From Siniperca chuatsi (Eukaryota > Chordata > Actinopteri > Centrarchiformes > Sinipercidae): a stretch of DNA of 64,000 nucleotides. The position numbers and the translations under genes are program-made. Numbering within the stretch: the stretch's first letter is position 1; each line of letters begins with the position of its first letter. The stretch covers positions 23,805,206-23,869,205 of the forward strand of contig NC_058044.1 of NCBI RefSeq assembly GCF_020085105.1, read 5' to 3'. Below the pieces are notes generated by a model. That model was not told the DNA's origin. It did no database searches and was given only the letters and a program-made list of their open reading frames with translations. Below, one piece after another: positions 20,801 to 30,194 of this stretch.

Positions 20801-21336
20801 TCAATGTCTCTTTGCAGGGCCAGTCGCTTCGCCTGCAGGGAACAGAGCACAATTGTGCTAAAATGTTTATAATCATAAAATACAGGGTGCATTGAAAACA
20901 ATTACTCTTATTTATCAGCAAAGTTGTTTTCACACATCTTGCATTTATTCGTCATTCTGCGTGTCAGCCAATTCAAACTCTGCGGCAGGTTCTACTGATT
21001 TAATCTTCAGTTGTGGACTACTCATGACTCAACTCAATTTGTGTTACAAAATGTACATTTCTGCAATTCTCAGGCTTTGAATATCTGCTTGTAGTGTGTT
21101 AATGTTTAGCACACTGTCACAGTGCAATCTGTATGCATGGTCATGTAAAGTTTGTCCAACAACTAGGGTTTCAATCCTGAATAATTCTTCTGCCTTGCAT
21201 ATGTTAATTGGTCGGCACAAATGATTCTGAAAGTTGGATATGTGATGTTGCAAATCAGTACCTGGTCAAGGGTGAGCTCATTGGATTTAGGTGCACACTT
21301 TGCAGAAACAAAGATCACATCCTCATCGGAATCCGT
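17826..21336 (-). CDS. knop1: Lysine-rich nucleolar protein 1 (KNOP1); start codon unresolved
   Basis: A nucleolar basic protein of poorly defined function; the assignment rests on the C-terminal third. Exons in transcript order (complement): 21262-21336, 20764-20832, 19458-20645, 19215-19286, 18668-18736, 17826-18131. All junctions are phase 0, giving 592 codons before the stop. The 396-codon exon is almost all Lys/Glu with many KKKKK runs, nucleolar-targeting in character. The conserved C terminus reads GFGQWSTAQFDSSDQQQKFL, RLMGGFKKGF, NMALGKDAQQQLQQ and RGAGLGFAAPSNKKFSID, matching human KNOP1. The large exon must end at the GTGAGT at complement 19457-19452; a second GTGAGT about 70 bases further, past a GAA microsatellite, would shift the frame. 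The first two exons resemble exons 4 and 5, an internal duplication. No in-frame ATG occurs in the first two coding exons, so the start lies upstream or the annotated N terminus is wrong. Confidence 0.92.
18872..19156. mobile_element. MITE-like repeat in knop1 intron
   Basis: It begins TTAAAGGAATAGTTT and contains the recognisable block CCAGTCTTTATGCTAAGCTA followed by TCTAACTCTCGGCAAGAAAG and CCCAAAATGT. A second copy lies at 32718-32998 and ends with the reverse complement of the left terminus, AAACTATTCCTTTAA. The inverted ends indicate a non-autonomous DNA transposon. I recognise this family as frequent in percomorph introns. Confidence 0.65.
19411..19433 (-). repeat. (GAA)n/(CTT)n tract beside a knop1 splice site
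   Basis: About seven CTT units lie just inside the intron after the large knop1 exon. On the transcript it reads as GAA repeats, resembling a purine-rich splicing enhancer, and could influence donor choice. Confidence 0.7.
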
Positions 21337-21685
21337 CTGAAATATAAAACGAACAGTGTTCTTCAGGTGCAGTGAACATGCTTTCAGTCCCACTGTTCAT
21401 AAGTGAAATACGTGCATGGCATCTACACTTGAACAAGACATGTTGAGTTGTAACAAATCCAGAGTGATAACAGGGTAAGAACAACACTTTTCAGGCAGAA
21501 TGAGCTGACCAAGTTTATTTATAGCACATTCTTAGTAAACCATGCTAGCTAGCTAACATCAGTTAAAATAGTAGCAACAGGTTAAATCGACGAAGAAACA
21601 AATTAATCAGGCAGCCAGGCGGCGAGACTATTTTATCACAGTTGCACAATGTATGGTGAAATGTAAACTTGAGCGGTTTACTTAC

Positions 21686-21850
21686 TTTGTAACCTTTGAT
21701 AATTCACGTGGATACCCGGCTGCTTTCTTGGCCCGGAAGTAGTTCCCCCTCGTTCCTGTCGTGCGTTAGGCACGAGCCCACGAGCCAGGCGTCCGTAGCA
21801 ACGAGCGCGCGCATGTGAACCGAACTGACTGAAGTTCAAGTATGGTAGTC
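21686..21850 (-). promoter_or_regulatory. knop1 5' exon and promoter region
   Basis: CpG-rich sequence with an ETS site CCGGAAGT (21733-21740) and CACGTG (21705-21710). A strong donor ACAAA/GTAAGT ends a likely first exon at 21686, but the frame that would join it to the next exon carries a TGA. An ATG at complement 21814-21812 opens 33 codons that could join in frame only through the weaker donor CGG/GTATCC at 21716. Which is used is not decidable here. Confidence 0.5.
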
Positions 21851-22839
21851 TTTTTATTTTTATTTAGTTTGTTGGTTTTAACTATTAAAGACTATTCAGT
21901 GAATTAAATGCGTTATTCATACACGTGTATGTTAATTTCAGTTGTAAAGCATTTAGGCTAAGATAAAGCTAATGCTAACTTTGTCGGTTAGATTTAGTTA
22001 TATATTTTTTTCCTTTATTGAACCAACATATTTACAATACACGCTGTAAATAAATATATGAAAAACTGAAAACAACATACAATTAACAGGAACAAATTTA
22101 AACAAACAAAACCATGGTTTAAGCAAAGTATATTATAAACCAGCGGTTAATATCACTTTTGCCTCGAGCTTCTTGCAGCAGGAAAACTGCCTTGCCAAGG
22201 CATCAGTATGCTTCAAACAAAGTGCTTGTCAAATGGTCGAACAGCTTCTGAAACGCCGCCCCCCTACACTTTTCCATCTGACAATTTTTGTAACTTTTCA
22301 AATCCAACAATTATTGCATCTTGCGCATCACTGTGTGATGGCATTTGCCCTGCCTTCAAGTGTGGAAACAAACACAAAAGTGTTCGGACCACTTTTGTCT
22401 TGGGACGTGGTCGGACGACACTCCGTACATACTAGTTCGGACCTCATCCTCCACCTACTACTTCTAGCTTTGATACCACCCTCCACCTAACATGTCTATG
22501 CCAGCTACATCCCCATCTTTTGACTACGGCTCCCAGGGGCCAGCTGGTGTCTCTGTTTCCCTGTCTACTACCTCTGACAGCCATCTGCAACCCCATTATC
22601 CAACTTCAGCCCATGACAGCTATTTGCATCAGCTTTCACCCACAGCCACTCGGCACCCAACCTGCAGTCTGAGTTTTAAGAAGGCCCCTACAGTCCCAGC
22701 CAGGAGCCAGCTGCAGTACCAACCTCTATCTACAGCCTCTAAAAAGCCCAAGTATTTAATGTGCCATGACTTGAATATAGCACAGGTTAAGACGGTGTAG
22801 TCCCTCATTCGTCCAGGAGTGTTCTAGTGTTCTAGAGTT
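21851..22839. other. Intergenic, no recognised gene
   Basis: Contains an open frame at 22492-22800 (plus, Ser/Thr/Pro/His-rich, beginning MSMPATSPSF) with no domain I recognise and no splice context. It is probably part of a degraded mobile element given its neighbours. Confidence 0.4.
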
Positions 22840-23035
22840 GGGCAGACTCTTCTCTCTACTAAGAATCTTTACATTTGAAGACAGCGAGGTGAAGATTCTT
22901 AGTAGAGAGAAGAGTTGGTTTGAACAGGGCGTCAAGGAAGCCATTTTTGTGAAGAAAGAGAACCCCTCTTTGAACAGAAATGGTGGTCTGAGATTTAATC
23001 TGCCCAAAGTCTATCACAGTGTATTATCACCTTGG
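22840..23035 (+). mobile_element. Retroelement fragment with perfect 24-bp hairpin
   Basis: One plus-strand frame reads EKSWFEQGVKEAIFVKKENP then SLNRNGGLRFNLPKVYHSVL. This resembles a linker I associate with retroelement-encoded proteins carrying GIY-YIG-type ends, but I cannot name the family. The same segment carries perfect inverted repeats at 22846-22869 and 22892-22915 with a 22-nt loop. No intact ORF remains. Confidence 0.4.
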
Positions 23036-23250
23036 TCACGCCTATCACATGCTCCATATTTAGTTATTTTTATATCTAAATATGCTCAAGAATTCACAAA
23101 TAAAAAAACGTCAAAATTAAATGCATAATTTCACCCATGGATAATACATCCATGATATCACCACACCAATCACGACACATCATCAGGTAGAGACCAACGT
23201 GTTTTGCCACTGTTAGCCAGCTAACGTTCCCTCGGATGCAGTGACAGAAA

Positions 23251-23892
23251 ATGGATCGGTTTTTGAAACGATAAAGTGATGTGGGAGACAACCCTGCGCC
23301 AGTAAAAGCTCCAAAGAGCGTGGTGAGGAAATATGACCCTGAATACATCAAATCTGGATTCATAATGGTATGCAGTGTGTTGAGTTTGGTGAAATCCTGT
23401 CAGATGAGGTGCTAAAACCATCAAAGCTCCAGAGACAATGAGCACCCTGGATGTGTTGGGAAGCCAAAAGAATATTTCCTAAGGAAAAGGGACGGGCTTC
23501 GGGCACAATAGAAAGTCATCACAACTTTGAAAGCTAGCTATATGGTTGCTGCTTGTGAAGCTCGTAGCAAGAAACCATTTATGATCGAAGAGGAGCTCAT
23601 TTTGCCTAACTCTGAAGGAGAACTTTGAATGCTACTCTGCATGTCAGCTTCTCACCCATCCCACCACGACTTGATCTCATTATTTCCCAGAAGCAAGCCC
23701 AAGTGTCTCAGGGTAAGCAGAATATATATTTTGGTCATTACAGCTGACAGTGGCAAAGCACATATTTACAGACCAGTTTACTGTATTTTTTGTCATGTTA
23801 TGTTTTTTTCTCATTTATTTGAGATTGTGGTCCTCTGAATTTTTTAAAAAATCAGAAGTGGGCCTTAAGTTACAAAAGGTTGAGAACCCCTG
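23251..23892 (+). pseudogene. Degenerate ZBED/hAT transposase-derived fragment
   Basis: Broken frames spell recognisable pieces of SCAND3/ZBED5-type proteins: MDRFLKR with an early stop, then RKYDPEYIKSGF, then after a frameshift EFGEILSDEVLKPSKLQRH, and later KASYMVAACEARSKKPFMIE and EELILPNSEGE. The zinc-finger cysteines are partly lost and the catalytic part is absent. The segment ends near 23892 with GGTTGAGAACCCCTG, a typical right end of hAT elements. It is a dead copy. Confidence 0.7.
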
Positions 23893-24059
23893 TTTTAGAC
23901 CCAGTTTGTAATACAAGCTGGGTCTAGAATGACCCTTTCGGGAGAGATGCTGTAAATAAATGTATTTGTTTCATATGTGCACTCTAGACATCTTTTGGGA
24001 ATACTCTTTACACAAAATAACACATGGACATCAGTTTTTTGTGTCACCTGGAAACCTTG

Positions 24060-24290
24060 TTTGTGTAGTAACTTTGTTCCATTGTTGTGCACGACTTGCA
24101 TTTCTGTATTTGCTTGTGTTTTCTGTATTTGCAGAGTGTTTCTTTATGTTTCATAATTTGCGTGTGTTTTGTTTATTTGCAGCTTTTTCTAAAAGTGACG
24201 TAAGTGCTGTCAAAGTGGTGGAGATGTTTTCTTTATTTGCTTGTATTGTCCTAAGTTGCAGTGCATTGAGCTCTCTCTGTCCCTGTACAT
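24060..24290 (+). repeat. Interspersed TATTTGC/TTTGCTTG repeat, copy 1
   Basis: T-rich sequence with spaced TATTTGC and TTTGCTTG words. The same pattern recurs inverted at 39590-39722 and directly at 41325-41560, so it is a dispersed family with at least three copies here. It is not protein coding. Confidence 0.6.
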
Positions 24291-24299
24291 GCCTCTACT

Positions 24300-26564
24300 C
24301 TATGTGTTCACAGTAATAGCGGATTGTATAGCTGCATCCCTATGAAGTGGCCGATGCCTACAGTAAAGTGGATCCATTAGTGTACCATAAGGACAGGAGG
24401 CTGAAGAAAGATCAGTTCAATGACCAGACAATAAGTAACAGAAAATGTGCACTGATGTATTAGCCACTTTGTGCAAATCACGTTACAGACATTCATGTTA
24501 CGCTGCCATAAAACAGTGACAGTGCTATCATTATAAGAGCATCTCAAAAGATAAATACCATTGCTTTTTCACATTTGGATTATTTACATGATTATATAGG
24601 GTTAATACATAAAAATCCTGTGATGATAATATTTTTACTGTACAATATCAGAGCACACACCTGTACACAAAAGCAAAGTTGTTGACAACTTAGTTATTTA
24701 GTTTAGTCTTATAGCAAGAAGAGATGATCACAACATGAACATGGTGACTGTTGTATGAATTATATTTAACTGGTTAAATTGTCCTGGATTTAATTCAGTG
24801 TTGCACAGGAGATGGAAACTGCAACCCACCAGTCAAATATGAATGGATTTGTATGTGTCTTTTTGCCTCAGAGTTCAATTGTCAGTGCATGGTGGAACAG
24901 CCAACAAGAAATCTGTCCAGACTTGGAGCCAAACTGTGCAGTGTCACCAATATAAACAGTATACATGCATTTGAATCTGTTCCTGTTAAATTCACAGTGA
25001 TGGATGACTGAATACTTTCTCTACATTCAATGGAATTTGAAATTTAAAGGGATCCTGAATGCCAGAATACAATGAGATGTTGCCATACATCTCAAACAAA
25101 GTGTATATAATGATCAATAGCCTTCTTGAATCCAAAGTAACCTTGGGAAACATGAGTGAAAAGACTGACTGAAAATTGTTGACAAATCAGTCCAACCTCA
25201 AGGTCCTTTTAGTAGCAGTTACAGAGCTTTCAGTCTTCCTCAGCAGATAGGGTTTGTCCAGTTGTCATGGAATTGTAGATGTTTAAATTTCCATTTTCTG
25301 AGCACTTGAGATTGTTTTGTCAACTGCTCTTTCCAATGTCGAGAATGATCTTTGAAACTCAACACTAAACCTGGTATTTCTCTTCAGTATGTATATCAAA
25401 ATTCTAGAAAACACTCAAAATACATTAATTTTGACAAAATACATTACCTTTAAACTGTGCTTTTACATGCATCTCAAATGATCATACATCTCAAATATCA
25501 CAATGCCCACACATGATCAGCGCTGATAAAGTGCAAAATTACAACCTCCAACAGTAAACCTTATATACTGCAGCATAGGTATTGCAGTATTAAATGGCTT
25601 TTTATGATATGCTTATTAAAAACTACTTATCCATGAGCTGTAGACTCATCTTTAGCCTTTCCCCTCAGGGATCAATAAAGTATTTCTGATAATCGTCAGA
25701 TGATCCTCCAGAACACTGCACAAGGTCTGTTAAATGCATGAAATGTATCAGTGTACAAGATGAAATGTGCCAAACTGTCCTGTAGCACTGATAATGGACT
25801 GGAGATATGGAGAGAAAAATACTGAGTCCTTTGGGTCTTTCCAGCATGTAATACAGAGGCCAAGCAAGCTTTGTGGGAGTATGCAGGTAATTTACATAAA
25901 CATCCTAAAGCGAGTTGTAGCTTGACTGCAAATAGAAAGAGAAGGAAAGTGTAGTTTTTATGACACGAACATCACTGATGAAATGGCATCAGTAAGTAAC
26001 AGCATTCGTTTAGAGGTGCTCAGGCAAAATGTTTACTTCACTATGATTTCATCTTTACTTTCTCATGGTCTAACAGCAGCTCATTCAGGTACTCCCTTCA
26101 ATACCACATTGAACACTAGTTTTTGATAGTCACCTTCATATAATAACTTTTTCCCTCCTCATATACTCCTCGCCAGAATATTTACATATTATACTTGAGA
26201 CTATATGTACTGAGCAAAATAATGCACCGAAAGTGCCCTGACTTTGTGACAAAATATCCTAAGCTGTGGAAGCTGCGTCACTGTCTCTTCCCTCTCTTGT
26301 GATTTCATATCCAGTCTGCTGATAAAGAGGCAACCCATAAAACTTCAGCAAAAATACCACTAGGGTCAGTTCTAAAAATGTAAAATTATATACATACATA
26401 TGTGCAGAAACACAAATACATTAAACATATTTAGCTCGCATCAAATCCATTCTGTGTGATATGTAATGTCTTTAATATCTCCTTCTTCTTCTTAGGCAAC
26501 AGGAAATTCTACTATCACACACCAGTGTTTACACCAGTGTATCCTCTTCAAGTCTTATCCCATA
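24300..26564 (-). other. Downstream of gprc5b, probable long 3' UTR plus intergenic DNA
   Basis: AT-rich sequence without exons. The first 1-2 kb past the gprc5b stop (complement 26565-26567) is likely its 3' UTR. CCCCTCAGGGATCAATAAAGTATTTC near 25663-25690 resembles the 3' tail of a fish non-LTR retrotransposon. IQCK, which lies between KNOP1 and GPRC5B in human, is not recognisable here. Confidence 0.4.
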
Positions 26565-29500
26565 TCACCATAACCGTCGTCCAGTGTAGTTAATTGGGGC
26601 TGTGGGCATCTAGAAGAGAGAGACAAGCAAGTAGTGAGCAAGTACAGTACTCCTGTGGTTGGCTATTTAGTAAATGAGAGAGTAAATTTCTTCCATACTT
26701 ACTGTTCCACCGTTCATGACCAGAGCCATCTCAGTGGGTTGGTAAACGTGACCTCTGAAGGCGATGCCAGGACGGATGCTCCCATGGCTGCTGTGGTATG
26801 TTCCAGTTCGGAGGGCTAACAGACCAAGCAAGGTAAAGCACACACACACATGTTACAGGTGTCATGCAACATCTTACACCTTCTAGATCGTAAAGATTCC
26901 ACTTTCAAGAACTCTTAATATGGTAGATGACTGTGCTACTGAAATCACATATGCATCAAACTCGAGGTTTAAGTATAATTTTTAGACCAGTTGGGTTAAC
27001 AACTGCGTCAGAAATGGTCTGAGTCTTTGATAAAGAAGTTGAAGCTACTGTACAAGCCTGTGGACATAAAAACTTCAAGGTACAAGTTAACTATGACTCT
27101 CAAGATGCCTCTTAGCAAGAAACATCCAACCAACTGGCTTAAAACTCTGTGACATGCAGTGCTAACTGCAAGTGGAAGGAAACTAAAAACAATCAATATC
27201 TGCGCTTAAATGAATTCACTTTTCATTTCTGGGACAATTTTGGATGAATTCAGCAACTTGTGTTTCGTTCGCTACTGCTTTGATTCATGCCTTTGACTGG
27301 CATTTTCTCAATGGCAAAGGAGACAGAGGCTCATGGGAATTGTATTTAGAGTCGTCCGGCATGCCAAACTGACGGACAAAACATGATTTCTCTGAAATAA
27401 AGTTGAAATAATTACAACAGGTGGCCACAACATAAACCTATGTGATTGTTATACATCAAGGACAGTCCCATGTTTCTGTGTTCAGTAACATTGTTGAAAG
27501 AAAATAGCCTTAACCCCATCCTTTCAACCACAAAGTAAATCCTCTAGTGACTTGCTTACACTGTGTTACATGACTTTCCTCTGTTTGACTCTGCTATTGT
27601 GCAAGTAGGACTGCTGTCCCATTCTTTGCAGCAAACGTTCTCCTCAGTCAGCCATAAATTGGCCAACCAACATCATCAGTCTCTTAAAGTGTGCTGCCTT
27701 GCAAGACGCTGATTATGTTTCCTTTCTGCCACTGCCTCCACTCTTTGTTTATCCTGGTTTATCGTGGTTTAGCTCTTCGTCTGTGTATTTGGCTTTAGAT
27801 AAATATGGAGAGCAATCAAAGTGAAATGACTCATACATTTCCCTGTAAGCCTGTTAATCAGGCATTTCATAAGATTTAATTGGATTTTGGATTGTGTACA
27901 GTAGCTAAAAGTGAGCCACACTTTGCTGTAAACAAACCTACACACATGGTAGCATGGTAATATGGTAGTCATCTTGCAAGTTGAACGGGACATTGATCTG
28001 CAGTGCAATCGATTAAAGTTTATTTATCTATTTATAGTCAGTAAACTTTGAAGTAGAGTCTGAATCTTTTGAGTATGCACCTGCTCAAGAAAATAATTGG
28101 TAAACAAAAATATGGCTGTAACATACAGAGCGTACAGATGAACAGTGGTGAAGTGGATTATGCTGCAGGACTAGTTTGGGCAGTTTTTATGCACATTTTG
28201 ATTTGTTATAGATATCTATTTTTTCCACTGAGAGAACTAGGGTGATATTCACAAAACATCCTAGCCCTAGAATAAATCTAAATCTAGCTCCTGGGCTACA
28301 TTTTTTCTCTAAAAGTAATTCACAAAATATTTTAGCACTAAAAGTAGGTCTTAAGAGGCAGTCCTACTCACAGTCAGTCAAATGCTGCAGGTAATGTTCC
28401 TCATTGCATCAGTGTTTTAGAAAAATACAACAGCAATATAACAGCATATTGTGATGGCAGGTGAGTTAGAATAAGAATCAAATCAGCCCACCGACAAGTC
28501 GAAACAATCCAGTAACACCAGAGATGACAGAGTGCAGGTGAAAAGCTCTTAAGAGGAATCTCTTTGCTATGAACTTTTAGTGACATTTAGGAGGACTCCT
28601 AATGGTAAGGTGAGACACTTTGTGAATACGGCTCCTGGTTACTATTGAAATCCACTGTAAATGACATAAATTCAGCTGACCACAGCAAAACTTATAATAG
28701 CCACCCTTCGGATTCAGTATTGAGTTAAAAATGTCAGGCTCCATGAAAGTTAGTTACTTTTGTACTTGTTCATTCATCAGCATGACATTGAATGCAGAAA
28801 AAAATGTAATTCACCATTTTTGGAAAAGAATCAAGGCAACATCCATTTCTGTTGTCAGTTGCCAGGCAACAGTGTTCTCATGACTTACCATAAAACACTT
28901 AAATGCCAAACTAAATATTTTGTACTCAATCTAGCATGTTGAAAATATGACCTAATGAGTTTCATTTGAAGGCAGCATTCGGTTGAATTTTTTTTTTCCT
29001 TTAAAACTGATTCTTTATCTCTGTTATACAAACATGCACAGGCAAGCACACACACACACACACACATTACATAAGCCTACTTGCACCGTGCTCCTCCATG
29101 GAAAAGGCCTGGTTTTCTGGGAAGGGTCGGGGAGAGTGTGCAGGAAGCTCCTCTCCAAAATGTGGAGGAGGTGACGTGTGACTGGTGTCGAAGAAGTCTT
29201 GTGTGATGGATTGTGGAGGTTTCCGGAGACACAGGTGCGCCTCTGGAATAGCGTGGAACAGCAGCAGGATCCAGCCCTGAATGACCAGGGCCACCGCCAG
29301 CGCAGGCTCATCCAATACTTTTACATCCTTTTTTCCGCCTCCTCCTCCTCCTAACCTTTCCCCTTTCCCCTTTCCTCTCAGCGTTTGGCTGCCATAAAGA
29401 TAAAACCCCAGCCAGGCCACCCAGAGCAATGCTGATGCCAGACTGGACAGGAAGAGCCAGACGGCGTTACACTTCCATCTCCGTTTTTCAATCTCTCCTT

Positions 29501-30194
29501 CTCTATCTTCTTCACTCCCACCTGCTCCCTCTGCCCCCATCTCTCCCCCACACAGCACCACCCCCAGAGAAAGCCCCATGGCTATGAGGAGCAGCCCCAG
29601 GGTGTAGCTGCATGTCAGAGCAAAGTCTAAAGGCGGATATTCGCAGGCCGGGTGACCCTCCCTAACTACAGTCAGCAAGACCCATTCAGCAGAGATGATC
29701 CCCTGAACCAAGGCCAAGGCCAGACCGAGCGCTGCCAGGGAGCTGCCCGATGGGCTGGTCTTGCCATCCACCAGCCTCCTGAGCCTCACACCCTGCACTA
29801 GCAAGCTAGAGAAGCAGAGGGCAAAAAGGGGCCCCCAGAAGGCCCTCCGGACCACACAGAGCGCCTGGTTCTTCCCCACCAGGAAAGCCAGAGAGATGGA
29901 GAAGAGCCCGAGGAGCGTGCCCAGGAGCAGGAGAAGAGGCCCCATGCCGGAACGCCTGGCTTGGTCAGAAATGGAGCGCAGCTTAACAAGCAGGAGCACA
30001 GCGAGGACCAGAGAGCTGAGGCCACCGCTGCAGGCCACGGCCTCCAGAACCACACCCCAGACTGACTCCAGGTCACACAGCACTCTGTACGGAGGGTCCA
30101 CATCCACACTGCATCCCCGAGGAGGAGGAGACGGGTGGGAAGAGCCATAGCCAATCAGTGACAAGAGGCAGATGATGATAGGGTTGACGGCCAT
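26565..30194 (-). CDS. gprc5b: G protein-coupled receptor class C group 5 member B (3 coding exons)
   Basis: An orphan seven-transmembrane receptor of the retinoic-acid-inducible RAIG family, at the plasma membrane. Coding exons in transcript order (complement): 29081-30194, 26703-26815 and 26565-26609: 1272 nt, 423 aa (human about 403). An acceptor-like CTCTAAG sits directly before the ATG, implying an upstream non-coding exon. A signal peptide spans residues 1-20. The short ectodomain has CDLESVWGVVLEAVA before TM1. ALCVVRRAFWGPLFALCFSS, ISAEWVLLTVVREGHPACEY, LLWVAWLGFYLYGSQ and LLLFHAIPEAHLCL match the family. The tail contains ENQAFSMEEHG, the signature HVYQPTEMALVMNGGT, and ends TGRRLW. 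Compared with human there are two insertions: an acidic stretch in intracellular loop 3 (about 216-236) and a Lys/Gly-rich stretch with six glycines in the last extracellular loop (about 274-292). Intron 2 is only about 90 bp. Confidence 0.95.
28126..28710. mobile_element. Repeat interrupted by a second MITE, in gprc5b intron
   Basis: The outer repeat has GTGGATTATGCTGCAG near 28153 and AAATCCACTGTAAATGACAT near 28648, as in the uninterrupted copy at 3770-3970. Between them, about 28243-28632, lies an element whose ends read TGATATTCACAAAACATCC and TTTGTGAATACGGC, inverted relative to each other. It holds several CTTAAGAG/CTCTTAAGAG and CCTA motifs typical of palindromic MITEs. Confidence 0.6.
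29048..29067 (+). repeat. (CA)n microsatellite
   Basis: A short run of CA dinucleotides lies immediately after the first gprc5b coding exon, 14-33 bases into the intron on the transcript. Confidence 0.9.

Noticed and set aside
22492-22800. 102-codon open frame as a gene
   Set aside because: No domain, no promoter or splice context, and it sits among mobile-element debris.
29761-30150. 129-codon plus-strand frame and the overlapping minus-frame ORFs
   Set aside because: Shadows of the GC-rich gprc5b coding exon in other frames.
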